From contig JAPPPC010000814.1 in assembly GCA_028817685.1 (NCBI GenBank), forward strand, positions 1 to 8,828: a DNA stretch of 8,828 bases, written 5' to 3'. The stretch's first letter is position 1; the number at the start of each line of letters is the position of its first letter. Position numbers and translations under genes: made by a program. Below the pieces are notes generated by a model that saw only the letters and a list, made by a program, of their open reading frames with translations, did no database searches and was not told the DNA's origin. Source of the DNA: Rhodospirillaceae bacterium (GTDB taxonomy: Bacteria; Pseudomonadota; Alphaproteobacteria; UBA8366; GCA-2717185). This document shows positions 1 through 6,341 of the stretch, one piece after another.

Positions 1-338
1 AGGCAATAGCCATTGATCATGGCGATCAGGGGTTTGCGAAAATTCGCCAGCTTGGCGCGCGCGGATTCCGAAATCCGGGTGTATTCGGCGGCCGCGTCGG
101 CGTTGTTACGGCGTTCCTTGAATTCCGAGATGTCGGCGCCGGATACGAAAGCCTTGTCGCCGGCACCCTTCATGACGACGACGCGCACGGAATCGTCCGC
201 TTCGAAATCGTCGAGAATGACTTCGATCGCTTGCCACATTTCCAGGGACGTCGCGTTGCGGCGCGCCGGGTTGTTGAAGGTCATCCAGCCGATGCCGCCT
301 TCTTTCGAGGCCAGCATCTTGTCGGTTTGCAGTTCCAT
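1..338 (-). CDS. Enoyl-CoA hydratase/isomerase family protein, N-terminal part (cut by window edge)
   Basis: Crotonase-fold enzyme that acts on an acyl-CoA thioester, most likely by hydration or isomerisation of an enoyl-CoA in the cytoplasm. Only the first 112 residues are in the window; family members are about 260 residues. Seen: the early strand GGIGWMTFNNPARRNA (residues 14-29) and the oxyanion-hole segment GDKAFVSGADISEF (about residues 60-73), both hallmarks of the crotonase superfamily, then RKPLIAMINGYC, the usual lead into the second oxyanion element. The ATG at 338 is preceded by a purine-rich AAGGAACGAG stretch. The start lies 20 nt downstream of the CoA-transferase stop on the same strand, so the two are probably co-transcribed and may act on the same acyl-CoA. 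The catalytic acidic residues lie beyond the edge, so hydratase, isomerase and hydrolase cannot be separated. Confidence 0.9.
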   Translation of the reverse strand, partial: MELQTDKMLASKEGGIGWMTFNNPARRNATSLEMWQAIEVILDDFEADDSVRVVVMKGAGDKAFVSGADISEFKERRNNADAAAEYTRISESARAKLANFRKPLIAMINGYC

Positions 339-358
339 GATCGTCTCGTTCCTTTGGA

Positions 359-1552
359 TTAGATGTTGCCGGCGTCGCGGAAGGCCGCGATCGCGGCGCT
401 GTCATAGCCGATCTCGGCCAGGATTTCGTCCGTATGTTCGCCTAGATCCGGTGTCGGGCGCAGCCGCTCCGGCTCCGGTGTTGCGGTTAAGTTGAGTGCC
501 TGGCCCAGCAGAGTCTGTTCGCCCAGCGTCGGATGCGTCGCGGGCCGCGCCATCTTCAGGTGCTTGACCTGCGGATCATCGAAGACCTGATCGATGGAAT
601 AGATCGGCCCGCAGGGCACGCCGGCCTCGTTCAGCATGTCGATCCATTCCTGGCTGGTCTTCTGCGCCGTGATCTCGTTCAAAGTCGCGTTCAGCGCGTC
701 CCGGTTCTTTGAACGCGAGTCGCCGTCGACGTAATCCGGGTTCGTGATCAGTTCCTCATGGCCGATCGCCTTGCAGAAGCGGAGCCAGAGATTGTTGCCC
801 GAGGCCGCGATGTTGATATGGCCATCCGAGGTCTTGAAGACGCCTGTCGGGATACTGGTCGGGTGGTTGTTGCCCGCCTGCGGCGCGACTTCGCCGGCCA
901 TGGTCCAACGCGAGGCCTGGAAATCGAGCATTTGCATGATCGACTCGAGCAACGAGGTGTGCACCCATTGCCCTTCGCCGGTGACCTCGCGGTCGAGCAG
1001 TGCCATCAGGATGCCCTGCGCCAGGAAGATGCCGGAGGTCAGGTCGCAGATTGGGATACCGACCCGGACCGGGCCCTGGCCGGGCAAGCCAGTGATCGAC
1101 ATCAACCCGCCCATGCCTTGGGCGATCTGATCGACGCCGGGCCGCTTGCCGTAGGGGCCATCCTGGCCGAAGCCGGCGATGGAGCCGTAAACGATGCGTG
1201 GGTTGCGCTCGCGGCAGGCCTCGTAGGCGATGCCGAGCCGGTGTTTCACGGCGGAGCGGAAGTTCTCGACCACGACGTCGGCATTCTCCACCAGTTTGAA
1301 GAAAATCTCCTTGCCGCCCTCGCTCTTCAGGTCGATGGTCAGGCTGCGCTTGTTGCGGTGCAGATTCTGAAAGTCGAACCCGTGTCGCGCACCGGTCAGC
1401 CCGCCCTTATCCTTGTTGATCGCGGACGGCGCCTCGATCTTGATGACATTGGCGCCCCAATCTGCCAACTGCCGCACGCAGGTCGGCCCGGCGCGGTGCG
1501 CCGTCAGATCGAGGACGGTAAAACGGGACAAGGGCAGTCGGGTGGCGTTCAC
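359..1552 (-). CDS. CaiB/BaiF family (class III) CoA-transferase
   Basis: Moves CoA between carboxylic acids, as in the formyl-CoA, carnitinyl-CoA and succinyl-CoA:acid transferases; it would activate an acid substrate for the hydratase encoded just downstream. Seen: N-terminal VLDLTAHRAGPTCVRQLADW followed by GANVIKIE, the nucleotide-binding-like start of the family; then VVVENFR, GFGQDGPYGKRPGVDQIAQ, and IPICDLTSGIF, which holds the presumed nucleophilic Asp (residue 170 from the start used here; Asp169 in formyl-CoA transferase). Length is 397 residues, typical. An ATG five codons upstream (1567) gives 402 residues, but it lacks a Shine-Dalgarno, whereas AGGAG sits 7 nt before the GTG at 1552 and the GTG places the start just before the conserved strand. 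The acid substrate cannot be read from the sequence; the gene is not called frc because no oxalate genes are present. Confidence 0.9.
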   Translation of the reverse strand: MNATRLPLSRFTVLDLTAHRAGPTCVRQLADWGANVIKIEAPSAINKDKGGLTGARHGFDFQNLHRNKRSLTIDLKSEGGKEIFFKLVENADVVVENFRSAVKHRLGIAYEACRERNPRIVYGSIAGFGQDGPYGKRPGVDQIAQGMGGLMSITGLPGQGPVRVGIPICDLTSGIFLAQGILMALLDREVTGEGQWVHTSLLESIMQMLDFQASRWTMAGEVAPQAGNNHPTSIPTGVFKTSDGHINIAASGNNLWLRFCKAIGHEELITNPDYVDGDSRSKNRDALNATLNEITAQKTSQEWIDMLNEAGVPCGPIYSIDQVFDDPQVKHLKMARPATHPTLGEQTLLGQALNLTATPEPERLRPTPDLGEHTDEILAEIGYDSAAIAAFRDAGNI

Positions 1553-1559
1553 GGTCGCG

Positions 1560-1564
1560 CTCCT
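1560..1564 (-). promoter_or_regulatory. Shine-Dalgarno AGGAG that selects the GTG start of the CoA-transferase
   Basis: On the minus strand AGGAG lies 7 nt upstream of GTG 1552-1550. The longer candidate start ATG (1567-1565) overlaps this motif and has no purine-rich sequence in front of it, so translation most likely begins at GTG. Confidence 0.65.
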
Positions 1565-1602
1565 CATGGCTGTGCAGATGATTGCGCGCCATTATCGACG
1601 TA

Positions 1603-1617
1603 TGTCCGTGTGGGACA
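1603..1617. promoter_or_regulatory. Dyad TGTCC-GTGTG-GGACA in the divergent spacer
   Basis: A perfect 5-bp inverted repeat with a 5-nt centre lies between the divergent CoA-transferase and HAD hydrolase genes. Its size and place fit an operator for a dimeric regulator, but arms of 5 bp can arise by chance and no regulator gene is adjacent. It is an observation of symmetry only. Confidence 0.25.
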
Positions 1618-1678
1618 AGTCGAGGGTTAAATTTGCTCGCGCCGTCGATTTGTTAACTGACTGGGAACTGACCGGACA

Positions 1679-2296
1679 ATGCCAACGAAATACGATGCCA
1701 TACTTTTCGATCTACTAACCGCGCTGCTCGATTCCTGGTCGCTTTGGAACAATGTCGCCGGGGATCCCGAAACCGGTATGGCATGGCGGAAGGCCTATCT
1801 TGAGGTGACCTACGGCTGCGGTGCGTATCGGCCGTATGAGGACTTGGTTGCCGAAGGGGCAGAGATGGCTGGGATCGCGCCGGGCGGTGCGGCGGCATTG
1901 GTTGACCGCTGGGATGAGCTGACGCCGTGGCCAGATGCGGTGCCGGTTCTGCAGGCGCTGTCCGGTCGGGTGAAGCTTGGGGTCGTCACCAACTGTTCCG
2001 CCGAGTTAGGCCACGCGGCGGCGGCGCGCGTCTATCCCGGCTTCGATGTCGTCGCAACGGCGGAGAAGGCGGGGTTCTACAAGCCGCGGCGGGAGGCCTA
2101 TGCCTACGCGTTGGAGCGGTTGGGTACGGTCCCGGCGCGGACCTTGTTCGTTGCCGGCTCGGCCGCGGACGTGCCGGGGGCGGCTGCGCTGGGGATGCCG
2201 GTTTACTGGCACAACCGGATCGGTATGCCGGCCGCCGACGCGGCGATCCCGGACTATCATGAGCGGACGCTGGCACCCTTGCTCGACCTGATTTGA
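1679..2296 (+). CDS. HAD superfamily hydrolase, haloacid-dehalogenase-like
   Basis: A 205-residue cytoplasmic HAD-fold protein. Seen: motif I as ILFDLLTALLDS with the nucleophile Asp11; the second Asp of the DxD phosphatase motif is replaced by Leu13, as expected of dehalogenase-like members, which carry a bulky residue there. Motif II is GVVTNCS (Thr104-Asn105), the motif III lysine is in GFYKP (Lys135), and motif IV is VAGSAADVPGAAALGM with Asp164. The cap segment runs roughly from residue 15 to 85. The nearest functional class is L-2-haloacid dehalogenase type II or an uncharacterised HAD-IA hydrolase; the substrate is unknown. The ATG at 1679 puts KYDAILFD at the N-terminus as usual, although the Shine-Dalgarno is weak (GGGA about 12 nt upstream). 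It is divergent from the CoA-transferase and 107 nt upstream of an aldehyde dehydrogenase on the same strand. Confidence 0.82.
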   Translation: MPTKYDAILFDLLTALLDSWSLWNNVAGDPETGMAWRKAYLEVTYGCGAYRPYEDLVAEGAEMAGIAPGGAAALVDRWDELTPWPDAVPVLQALSGRVKLGVVTNCSAELGHAAAARVYPGFDVVATAEKAGFYKPRREAYAYALERLGTVPARTLFVAGSAADVPGAAALGMPVYWHNRIGMPAADAAIPDYHERTLAPLLDLI

Positions 2297-2308
2297 GAAA
2301 TCCCGATT

Positions 2309-2327
2309 TAACCTTCTGCTTAGGTTA
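2309..2327. repeat. Inverted repeat TAACCT-N7-AGGTTA between HAD and aldehyde dehydrogenase genes
   Basis: Perfect 6-bp arms around a 7-nt centre begin 13 nt after the HAD stop. No T-run follows, so an intrinsic terminator is unlikely; an operator for the downstream dehydrogenase is the better guess. Not tied to a known family. Confidence 0.35.
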
Positions 2328-2352
2328 TCGCTCTACCGTTCCGGCCCAGACC

Positions 2353-2367
2353 GCGCTAAGGTAGCGC
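2353..2367 (+). repeat. Small hairpin GCGCT-N5-AGCGC ahead of the aldehyde dehydrogenase
   Basis: Five-base-pair GC-rich arms with a 5-nt loop lie about 37 nt before the dehydrogenase start, followed by CAGCTTTGGGG. The stem is short and the T stretch only three long, so it is at best a weak terminator or leader structure. Confidence 0.2.
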
Positions 2368-2391
2368 AGCTTTGGGGTTCACGAATTCGCC

Positions 2392-2397
2392 GAGGGG
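2392..2397 (+). promoter_or_regulatory. Shine-Dalgarno GAGGGG that selects ATG 2404
   Basis: This motif abuts the first ATG (2398), too close to serve it, but GAGG stands 8 nt before the second ATG at 2404. The dehydrogenase therefore probably starts at 2404, two codons inside the longest frame. Confidence 0.6.
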
Positions 2398-2403
2398 ATG
2401 AAG

Positions 2404-3840
2404 ATGGTCGATAGCTTTCCGTTGATGGTGCCGGGCGCCAGTTCCGATAGAGAAACCACGGTTTGGGCGCCGTATGACGGGGCTGAAATCGCCAACGTCG
2501 CCGTGTCCGATTTGAATACAGTCGACAAGGCGCTCGATACCGCCGACCGCCTGTTCCGCAACCGCGACGGGTGGCTGAGCGTGGAGAAGCGTATCGAGGT
2601 GCTGGAAAGAGCCGCCGAGATCATGGGCGAGCGCTTCGAGACCCTCGCGGTCGAAGCGGCCCGCGAAGGTGGTAAGCCCCTGCCGGATAGCCGGGTTGAG
2701 GTGGCACGCGCGATCGACGGGGTGAAGCTGTGCGTCGAGACTTTGCGCACCCAGCACGGCACCGAAATTCCCATGGGGCTGAACGCCTCTTCGATGAACC
2801 GCCTGGCGATGACCACGCATGAGCCGATCGGCGTCGTCGTCGCGGTCAGCGCCTTCAACCATCCGCTCAACCTCATCGTCCATCAGGTCGCCCCGGCCGT
2901 TGCCGTCGGCTGTCCCTGCGTCGTGAAACCGGCCGAGGTCACACCACTATCCTGTATCCGCTTCGTTCAGATCCTGCACGAAGCCGGTCTGCCGGAAGAA
3001 TGGTGCCAGGTCACCATTACCGGCGGCCGCGACGTGTCGACCAAGCTTGTGACCGACCCGAGGGTCGGGTTTTTCAGCTTCATCGGGTCGCCGAAGGTCG
3101 GCTGGATGCTCCGTTCGCAGTTGGCACCAGGCACCCGTTGCGCGTTGGAGCATGGCGGCGCGGCGCCGGTTATCGTCGCTGAGGACGCAAATCTCGACGC
3201 CGTTCTGCCATTGCTCGCCAAGGGCGGTTTTTATCATGCCGGCCAAGTTTGCGTGTCGGTGCAGCGCGTTTTCGCCCATGAATCGATTGCCCGCCAGGTG
3301 GCTGAGACGATCGGCGCCGAAGGGCAGAAGATGCCGATCGGCGATCCGACCTTGGCCGACACGGAGATCGGCCCGCTGATCCGCACCAGCGAGAACGATC
3401 GGGTCGCCGAGTGGATTGGCGAGGCGGTCAGCGCCGGCGCGGAAGTCGTCACCGGCGGTAACAAAGTATCGGCGAGCTGTCACGAAGCGACCGTGCTTTA
3501 CGATCCGCCCGCCGATGCCAAGGTCAGCACGCTGGAGATCTTCGGGCCGGCGGTCTGCGTTTATCCCTATAGCGACCTGGACGAAGCGATCGCGCGCGCG
3601 AACTCGTTGCCCTTCGCCTTCCAGTCGGCGGTCTGCACGCAGGATATCGACCGGGCGATGCGCTGTTTCCGCAAGCTCGACGCCAGCGCGGTGATGGTCA
3701 ACGATCACACGGCCTTCCGGGTCGACTGGATGCCGTTCGCCGGGCTGAAACACTCGGGCTACAATGTCGGCGGCATCCATCACACGATGCACGACATGCA
3801 GATCGAGAAGATGCTGGTGCTGCGCTCCGCCGAACTCTAG
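2404..3840 (+). CDS. NAD(P)-dependent aldehyde dehydrogenase family protein
   Basis: Oxidises an aldehyde to its acid in the cytoplasm. At 478 residues it is the normal length of the ALDH superfamily. Seen, numbered from this start: AFNHPLN with the oxyanion Asn152; VVKPAEVTP with Lys175 and Glu178, where a Glu usually favours NAD over NADP; FIGSPKVGW as the Rossmann GSxxVG motif; LEHGGAAPVIV with general-base Glu249; GQVCVSVQR with nucleophile Cys283; and EIFGPAVCVYPY. All catalytic residues are present. The EHGG and FNHP variants (usually ELGG and WNFP) set it apart from classical ALDHs and recall the lactaldehyde/phosphonoacetaldehyde-dehydrogenase-like branch, but the substrate is not determined. 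It is only 9 nt upstream of the PNPOx-like gene, so the two are likely transcribed together. It is clearly not a paralogue duplicate of the gabD further on, since the motifs differ. Confidence 0.92.
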   Translation: MVDSFPLMVPGASSDRETTVWAPYDGAEIANVAVSDLNTVDKALDTADRLFRNRDGWLSVEKRIEVLERAAEIMGERFETLAVEAAREGGKPLPDSRVEVARAIDGVKLCVETLRTQHGTEIPMGLNASSMNRLAMTTHEPIGVVVAVSAFNHPLNLIVHQVAPAVAVGCPCVVKPAEVTPLSCIRFVQILHEAGLPEEWCQVTITGGRDVSTKLVTDPRVGFFSFIGSPKVGWMLRSQLAPGTRCALEHGGAAPVIVAEDANLDAVLPLLAKGGFYHAGQVCVSVQRVFAHESIARQVAETIGAEGQKMPIGDPTLADTEIGPLIRTSENDRVAEWIGEAVSAGAEVVTGGNKVSASCHEATVLYDPPADAKVSTLEIFGPAVCVYPYSDLDEAIARANSLPFAFQSAVCTQDIDRAMRCFRKLDASAVMVNDHTAFRVDWMPFAGLKHSGYNVGGIHHTMHDMQIEKMLVLRSAEL

Positions 3841-3849
3841 GCGGGTCCG

Positions 3850-4287
3850 ATGCCGAAACCGATGTCACGAGCCGCGCGGGAAGCCTTCTTGCGCGAGCCG
3901 CGACCGGCGATCCTCAGTATCCCGTAGGATGGAAAGGGGCCGTTATCCTCACCCGTCTGGTTCGATTTCGAACCGGGCGGCGTTTTCTGGATCGTGATGC
4001 AGAAGGACTCCCGCAAGGGCCGGCTCATGCAGGTCGGTACTTGCGTTAGCCTATGCGTTCAGCAGGAGGCGCGGCCCTACAAATATGTGACGGTTGAAGG
4101 GCCGGTGACCGCGGTCGTCCCCTACGACGCCGATACCGACTTGCGGGCCATGGCGGCGCGTTATCTCGGTGACGAAGAGGCCGCCGGGTTCGTCGAGGGG
4201 ATGCGGGAAACCGTCGCGAAGGGGAACGGCATCAAGGTCTCTTTCAAGCCGGCGCGCTGGCTGTCCGCCGATTACGAGACGACCTGA
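3850..4287 (+). pseudogene. PNPOx-like FMN-binding split-barrel protein interrupted by an in-frame TAG
   Basis: The reading frame from ATG 3850 to TGA 4287 (146 codons) encodes a pyridoxamine-5'-phosphate-oxidase-like flavin-binding protein, but codon 26 (3925-3927) is TAG. Before it comes REAFLREPRPAILSIP; after it, in the same frame, GPLSSPVWFDFEPGG, DSRKGRLM and YKYVTVEGPV. These are consecutive parts of one family sequence, so no frameshift is involved. Related proteins tend to have a charged residue at this spot, and GAG to TAG is one substitution. The rest of the frame is intact to the stop, so the lesion looks recent, unless it is a sequencing error or the codon is suppressed. A restart at ATG 3994 would lose the first strands of the barrel and is unlikely to be functional. 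The intact form would be about 145 residues, normal for the family, and it sits 9 nt after the aldehyde dehydrogenase stop as a likely operon partner. The substrate is unknown; such proteins bind FMN, F420 or haem. Confidence 0.75.
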
Positions 4288-4289
4288 CC

Positions 4290-4637
4290 TTACTCTTCCA
4301 GATTGATGTCGACCTTGGGGAGCGGGAAGGCCTCTTTCAGGGCGTCCCAATCTTCCGCCTCCAGCCAATCCAGAATTTGCGGCACATCGGTGTCCTTCGC
4401 GCCCATGACGAACGGGCCGCCGTGGGACAGCTTGACCGTGGGGCCGATATGGCATTTGCCCATGCAGTGCAGACGACGCAGCGTCAACGGTAACCCGCGC
4501 TCGGCGATGCCTGCTTCCAGCGCGTCCGCCAGCTCCTTGCTGCCAACCGCTCCGCAGGACGGGATCAGATTGCCGGCCCGGAAATTGATACAGATGTTGA
4601 GTGTGCGCTGCTTCTCGGAAGGTTTGGGGTCGCTCAT
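4290..4637 (-). CDS. Thioredoxin-like [2Fe-2S] ferredoxin domain protein
   Basis: Small soluble electron carrier of 115 residues. Seen, numbered from the start used: Cys16 and Cys28 in CINFRAGNLIPSCGAVGS, then Cys58 and Cys62 in LHCMGKCHIGP. The pattern C-x11-C...C-x3-C followed by GP matches the thioredoxin-fold [2Fe-2S] ferredoxins (Aquifex-type, related to the NuoE cluster domain). All four cluster ligands are present, and there is no signal peptide or membrane segment. The first ATG (4643) directly abuts AGGA, while the ATG at 4637 has it 6 nt away, so the shorter start is preferred. Its stop faces that of the PNPOx-like gene with 2 nt between, and it is divergent from gabD. Its redox partner is not identifiable; the two aldehyde dehydrogenases use NAD(P) and would not need it. 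Confidence 0.88.
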   Translation of the reverse strand: MSDPKPSEKQRTLNICINFRAGNLIPSCGAVGSKELADALEAGIAERGLPLTLRRLHCMGKCHIGPTVKLSHGGPFVMGAKDTDVPQILDWLEAEDWDALKEAFPLPKVDINLEE

Positions 4638-4643
4638 CGCCAT

Positions 4644-4647
4644 TCCT
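4644..4647 (-). promoter_or_regulatory. Shine-Dalgarno AGGA that selects the second ATG of the ferredoxin gene
   Basis: On the minus strand AGGA is immediately followed by ATG 4643 and is 6 nt before ATG 4637. The spacing favours initiation at 4637. Confidence 0.5.
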
Positions 4648-4718
4648 GTTTCGCTGCCGCGGGGAAGATAGCGGCAAAGCGCGATAGATCAACCCGGGCC
4701 CCGCGACGAAACGGGCCA

Positions 4719-4746
4719 TTGCGCGCGGTTTCGCTTGGTCTACATT
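4719..4746 (+). promoter_or_regulatory. Possible sigma70-type promoter for gabD
   Basis: TTGCGC (4719-4724) and TACATT (4741-4746) are separated by 16 nt and lie 37 nt before the gabD start. Only three and four positions match consensus respectively, so this is a weak, position-based suggestion. Confidence 0.2.
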
Positions 4747-4770
4747 ACTCGCAAGAGATCAACGCAGAAT

Positions 4771-4775
4771 GGAGG
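4771..4775 (+). promoter_or_regulatory. Shine-Dalgarno GGAGG of gabD
   Basis: A perfect GGAGG stands 7 nt before ATG 4783. It excludes the upstream in-frame ATG at 4735, which would add 16 residues unlike any ALDH N-terminus. Confidence 0.85.
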
Positions 4776-4782
4776 CAGGGAA

Positions 4783-6240
4783 ATGAACCTCAAGGACAGC
4801 AGCCTTTTTCACGAAAAATGCTATGTCGACGGCGCCTGGATGGACGCCGACAGCGGTGAGACCATCGCGGTCACCAACCCGGCAACCGGTGAAACTTTGG
4901 GCACGATTCCGAAAATGGGCGCTTCGGAGACGGAGCGTGCGATCGCGGCCGCTGACGCGGCACTGCCGGCCTGGCGCGCGAAGACCGCCAAGGAGCGCTC
5001 AGTCATCCTGCGCAAATGGTACGATCTGATGCTGGAGAACCAGGAAGATCTGGCCGCCCTTATGACCCTGGAGCAGGGTAAGCCGTTGCCTGAGGCCATG
5101 GGTGAGGTGCTGTATTCCGCTTCCTTCATCGAATGGTTCGCCGAGGAAGGCAAGCGCATTTACGGCGATACCATCCCGTCCCCGAATGGTGACTGGCGAA
5201 TCGTCGTGACCAAGGAGCCGATCGGCGTCTGTGCCGCGATCACGCCGTGGAACTTCCCGTCCGCGATGATCGCCCGCAAAGTGGGGCCGGCCCTGGCCGC
5301 CGGCTGCACCATGGTGTGCAAGCCGGCCACGGCGACCCCTTATTCGGCTTTTGCGATGGCCGATCTGGCGGCGCGGGCCGGCGTGCCGGCCGGCGTCTTC
5401 AGTGTGGTGACCGGCTCCTCCGGCGCGATTGGCGGCGAGATGACGTCCAATCCCATCGTCCGCAAGCTGACCTTCACCGGATCGACCGAAGTCGGGAAGA
5501 TCCTGACCGAGCAGTGCGCTGCGACTATGAAGAAAGTCAGCATGGAACTCGGCGGTAACGCGCCCTTTATCGTCTTCGACGACGCTGATCTCGATTCTGC
5601 GGTCGAGGGCGCGATGGCGTCGAAATATCGCAACGCCGGCCAGACCTGCGTCTGCGCCAACCGGATGCTGGTACAGGACGGCGTCTATGACGAGTTCGCC
5701 GCCAAGCTGTCCCAGGCGGTCAGCGGCCTGCTCGTCGGTAACGGCATGGATACCGGCGTCAGCCAGGGGCCGTTGATCGATATGGCCGCCGTGGAAAAAG
5801 TCGAAGCGCATATCGCGGACGCCGTGTCGAAAGGCGCGCGCGTGGTCGTCGGCGGCGACCGGCACGAGAAGGGCGGCACTTTCTTCCAGCCGACCGTGCT
5901 GGCGGATGTGGACACCAGTATGGCGGTGACGAAGGAGGAAACCTTCGGGCCGGTGGCGCCGCTGTTCCGGTTTGAAAGCGAGGATCAGGCGATCCAGATG
6001 GCCAACGACACTGAATTCGGTCTCGCGTCCTATTTCTATAGCCGCGATGTGGGGCGTATCTGGCGCGTGTCCGAAGGCCTGGAATACGGCATTGTCGGCG
6101 CCAATACCGGCATCATCTCGACGGAAGTCGCGCCCTTCGGCGGCGTGAAAGAATCCGGCCTTGGCCGGGAAGGATCGAAATACGGCATCGAGGACTATCT
6201 CGAGGTTAAATATCTGTGCATGGGCGACGTCACGAAGTAA
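4783..6240 (+). CDS. gabD: Succinate-semialdehyde dehydrogenase, NAD(P)+
   Basis: Oxidises succinate semialdehyde to succinate, the last step of 4-aminobutyrate and 4-hydroxybutyrate catabolism, delivering carbon to the TCA cycle. The 485-residue protein matches E. coli GabD closely from memory over long stretches. Seen: TPWNFPSAMIARKVGPALAA with Asn157; VCKPATATP with Lys180; FTGSTEVGK as the Rossmann motif; MELGGNAPFIVFDDADLD with general-base Glu255; NAGQTCVCANR with nucleophile Cys289 and a second Cys291, the pair that can form a redox-switch disulfide in SSADH; EETFGPVAPLFRF; and the C-terminal GLGREGSKYGIEDYLEVKY typical of GabD. The Glu of KPAE is Thr here, which would ease NADP use. 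No GABA transaminase gene is in the window, so the semialdehyde source is unknown. It is divergent from the ferredoxin and is followed after 101 nt by a VOC protein gene. Confidence 0.95.
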   Translation: MNLKDSSLFHEKCYVDGAWMDADSGETIAVTNPATGETLGTIPKMGASETERAIAAADAALPAWRAKTAKERSVILRKWYDLMLENQEDLAALMTLEQGKPLPEAMGEVLYSASFIEWFAEEGKRIYGDTIPSPNGDWRIVVTKEPIGVCAAITPWNFPSAMIARKVGPALAAGCTMVCKPATATPYSAFAMADLAARAGVPAGVFSVVTGSSGAIGGEMTSNPIVRKLTFTGSTEVGKILTEQCAATMKKVSMELGGNAPFIVFDDADLDSAVEGAMASKYRNAGQTCVCANRMLVQDGVYDEFAAKLSQAVSGLLVGNGMDTGVSQGPLIDMAAVEKVEAHIADAVSKGARVVVGGDRHEKGGTFFQPTVLADVDTSMAVTKEETFGPVAPLFRFESEDQAIQMANDTEFGLASYFYSRDVGRIWRVSEGLEYGIVGANTGIISTEVAPFGGVKESGLGREGSKYGIEDYLEVKYLCMGDVTK

Positions 6241-6341
6241 GGCCGCTTCGAGTGTGGAGCCCTTGAGGACGAATCATGTTGCCTTTTTGTTCTTTTACGT
6301 GAGAATGTCGAACCAACGCCACCGCGCAAAAGGACAAGCCC

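Noticed and set aside
758..1630. Open frame of 290 codons on the plus strand opposite the CoA-transferase
   Set aside because: It lies almost entirely antisense to a gene with clear family motifs; its translation has low complexity and no recognisable domain, as expected of a GC-rich shadow frame.
2947..3792. Open frame of 281 codons on the minus strand opposite the aldehyde dehydrogenase
   Set aside because: Fully antisense to a gene with all ALDH catalytic motifs; its arginine/aspartate-rich translation matches no family.
3925..3927. Pyrrolysine or other programmed recoding at TAG
   Set aside because: Not claimed: no pyl genes are in the window, pyrrolysine is rare outside certain archaea and a few bacteria, and a single GAG-to-TAG change is simpler.
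4051..4719. Open frame of 222 codons on the minus strand over the ferredoxin
   Set aside because: It covers the ferredoxin gene in another frame of the same strand and the PNPOx-like gene in antisense; the cysteine motif is in the ferredoxin frame only.
4686..4763. Direct repeat AGATCAAC at 4686-4693 and 4756-4763 in the ferredoxin/gabD spacer
   Set aside because: Eight bases, two copies 70 nt apart, no symmetry; could be chance and no regulator is linked.
4735..4782. Upstream ATG start for gabD adding 16 residues
   Set aside because: No Shine-Dalgarno before it, while a perfect GGAGG precedes ATG 4783; the extra residues do not resemble an ALDH N-terminus.
4999..5865. Open frame of 288 codons on the minus strand opposite gabD
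   Set aside because: Antisense to gabD; a histidine/arginine/glycine-rich shadow with no domain.
6241..6341. Intrinsic terminator after gabD
   Set aside because: The T-rich stretch around 6282-6299 is not preceded by a convincing GC-rich hairpin.
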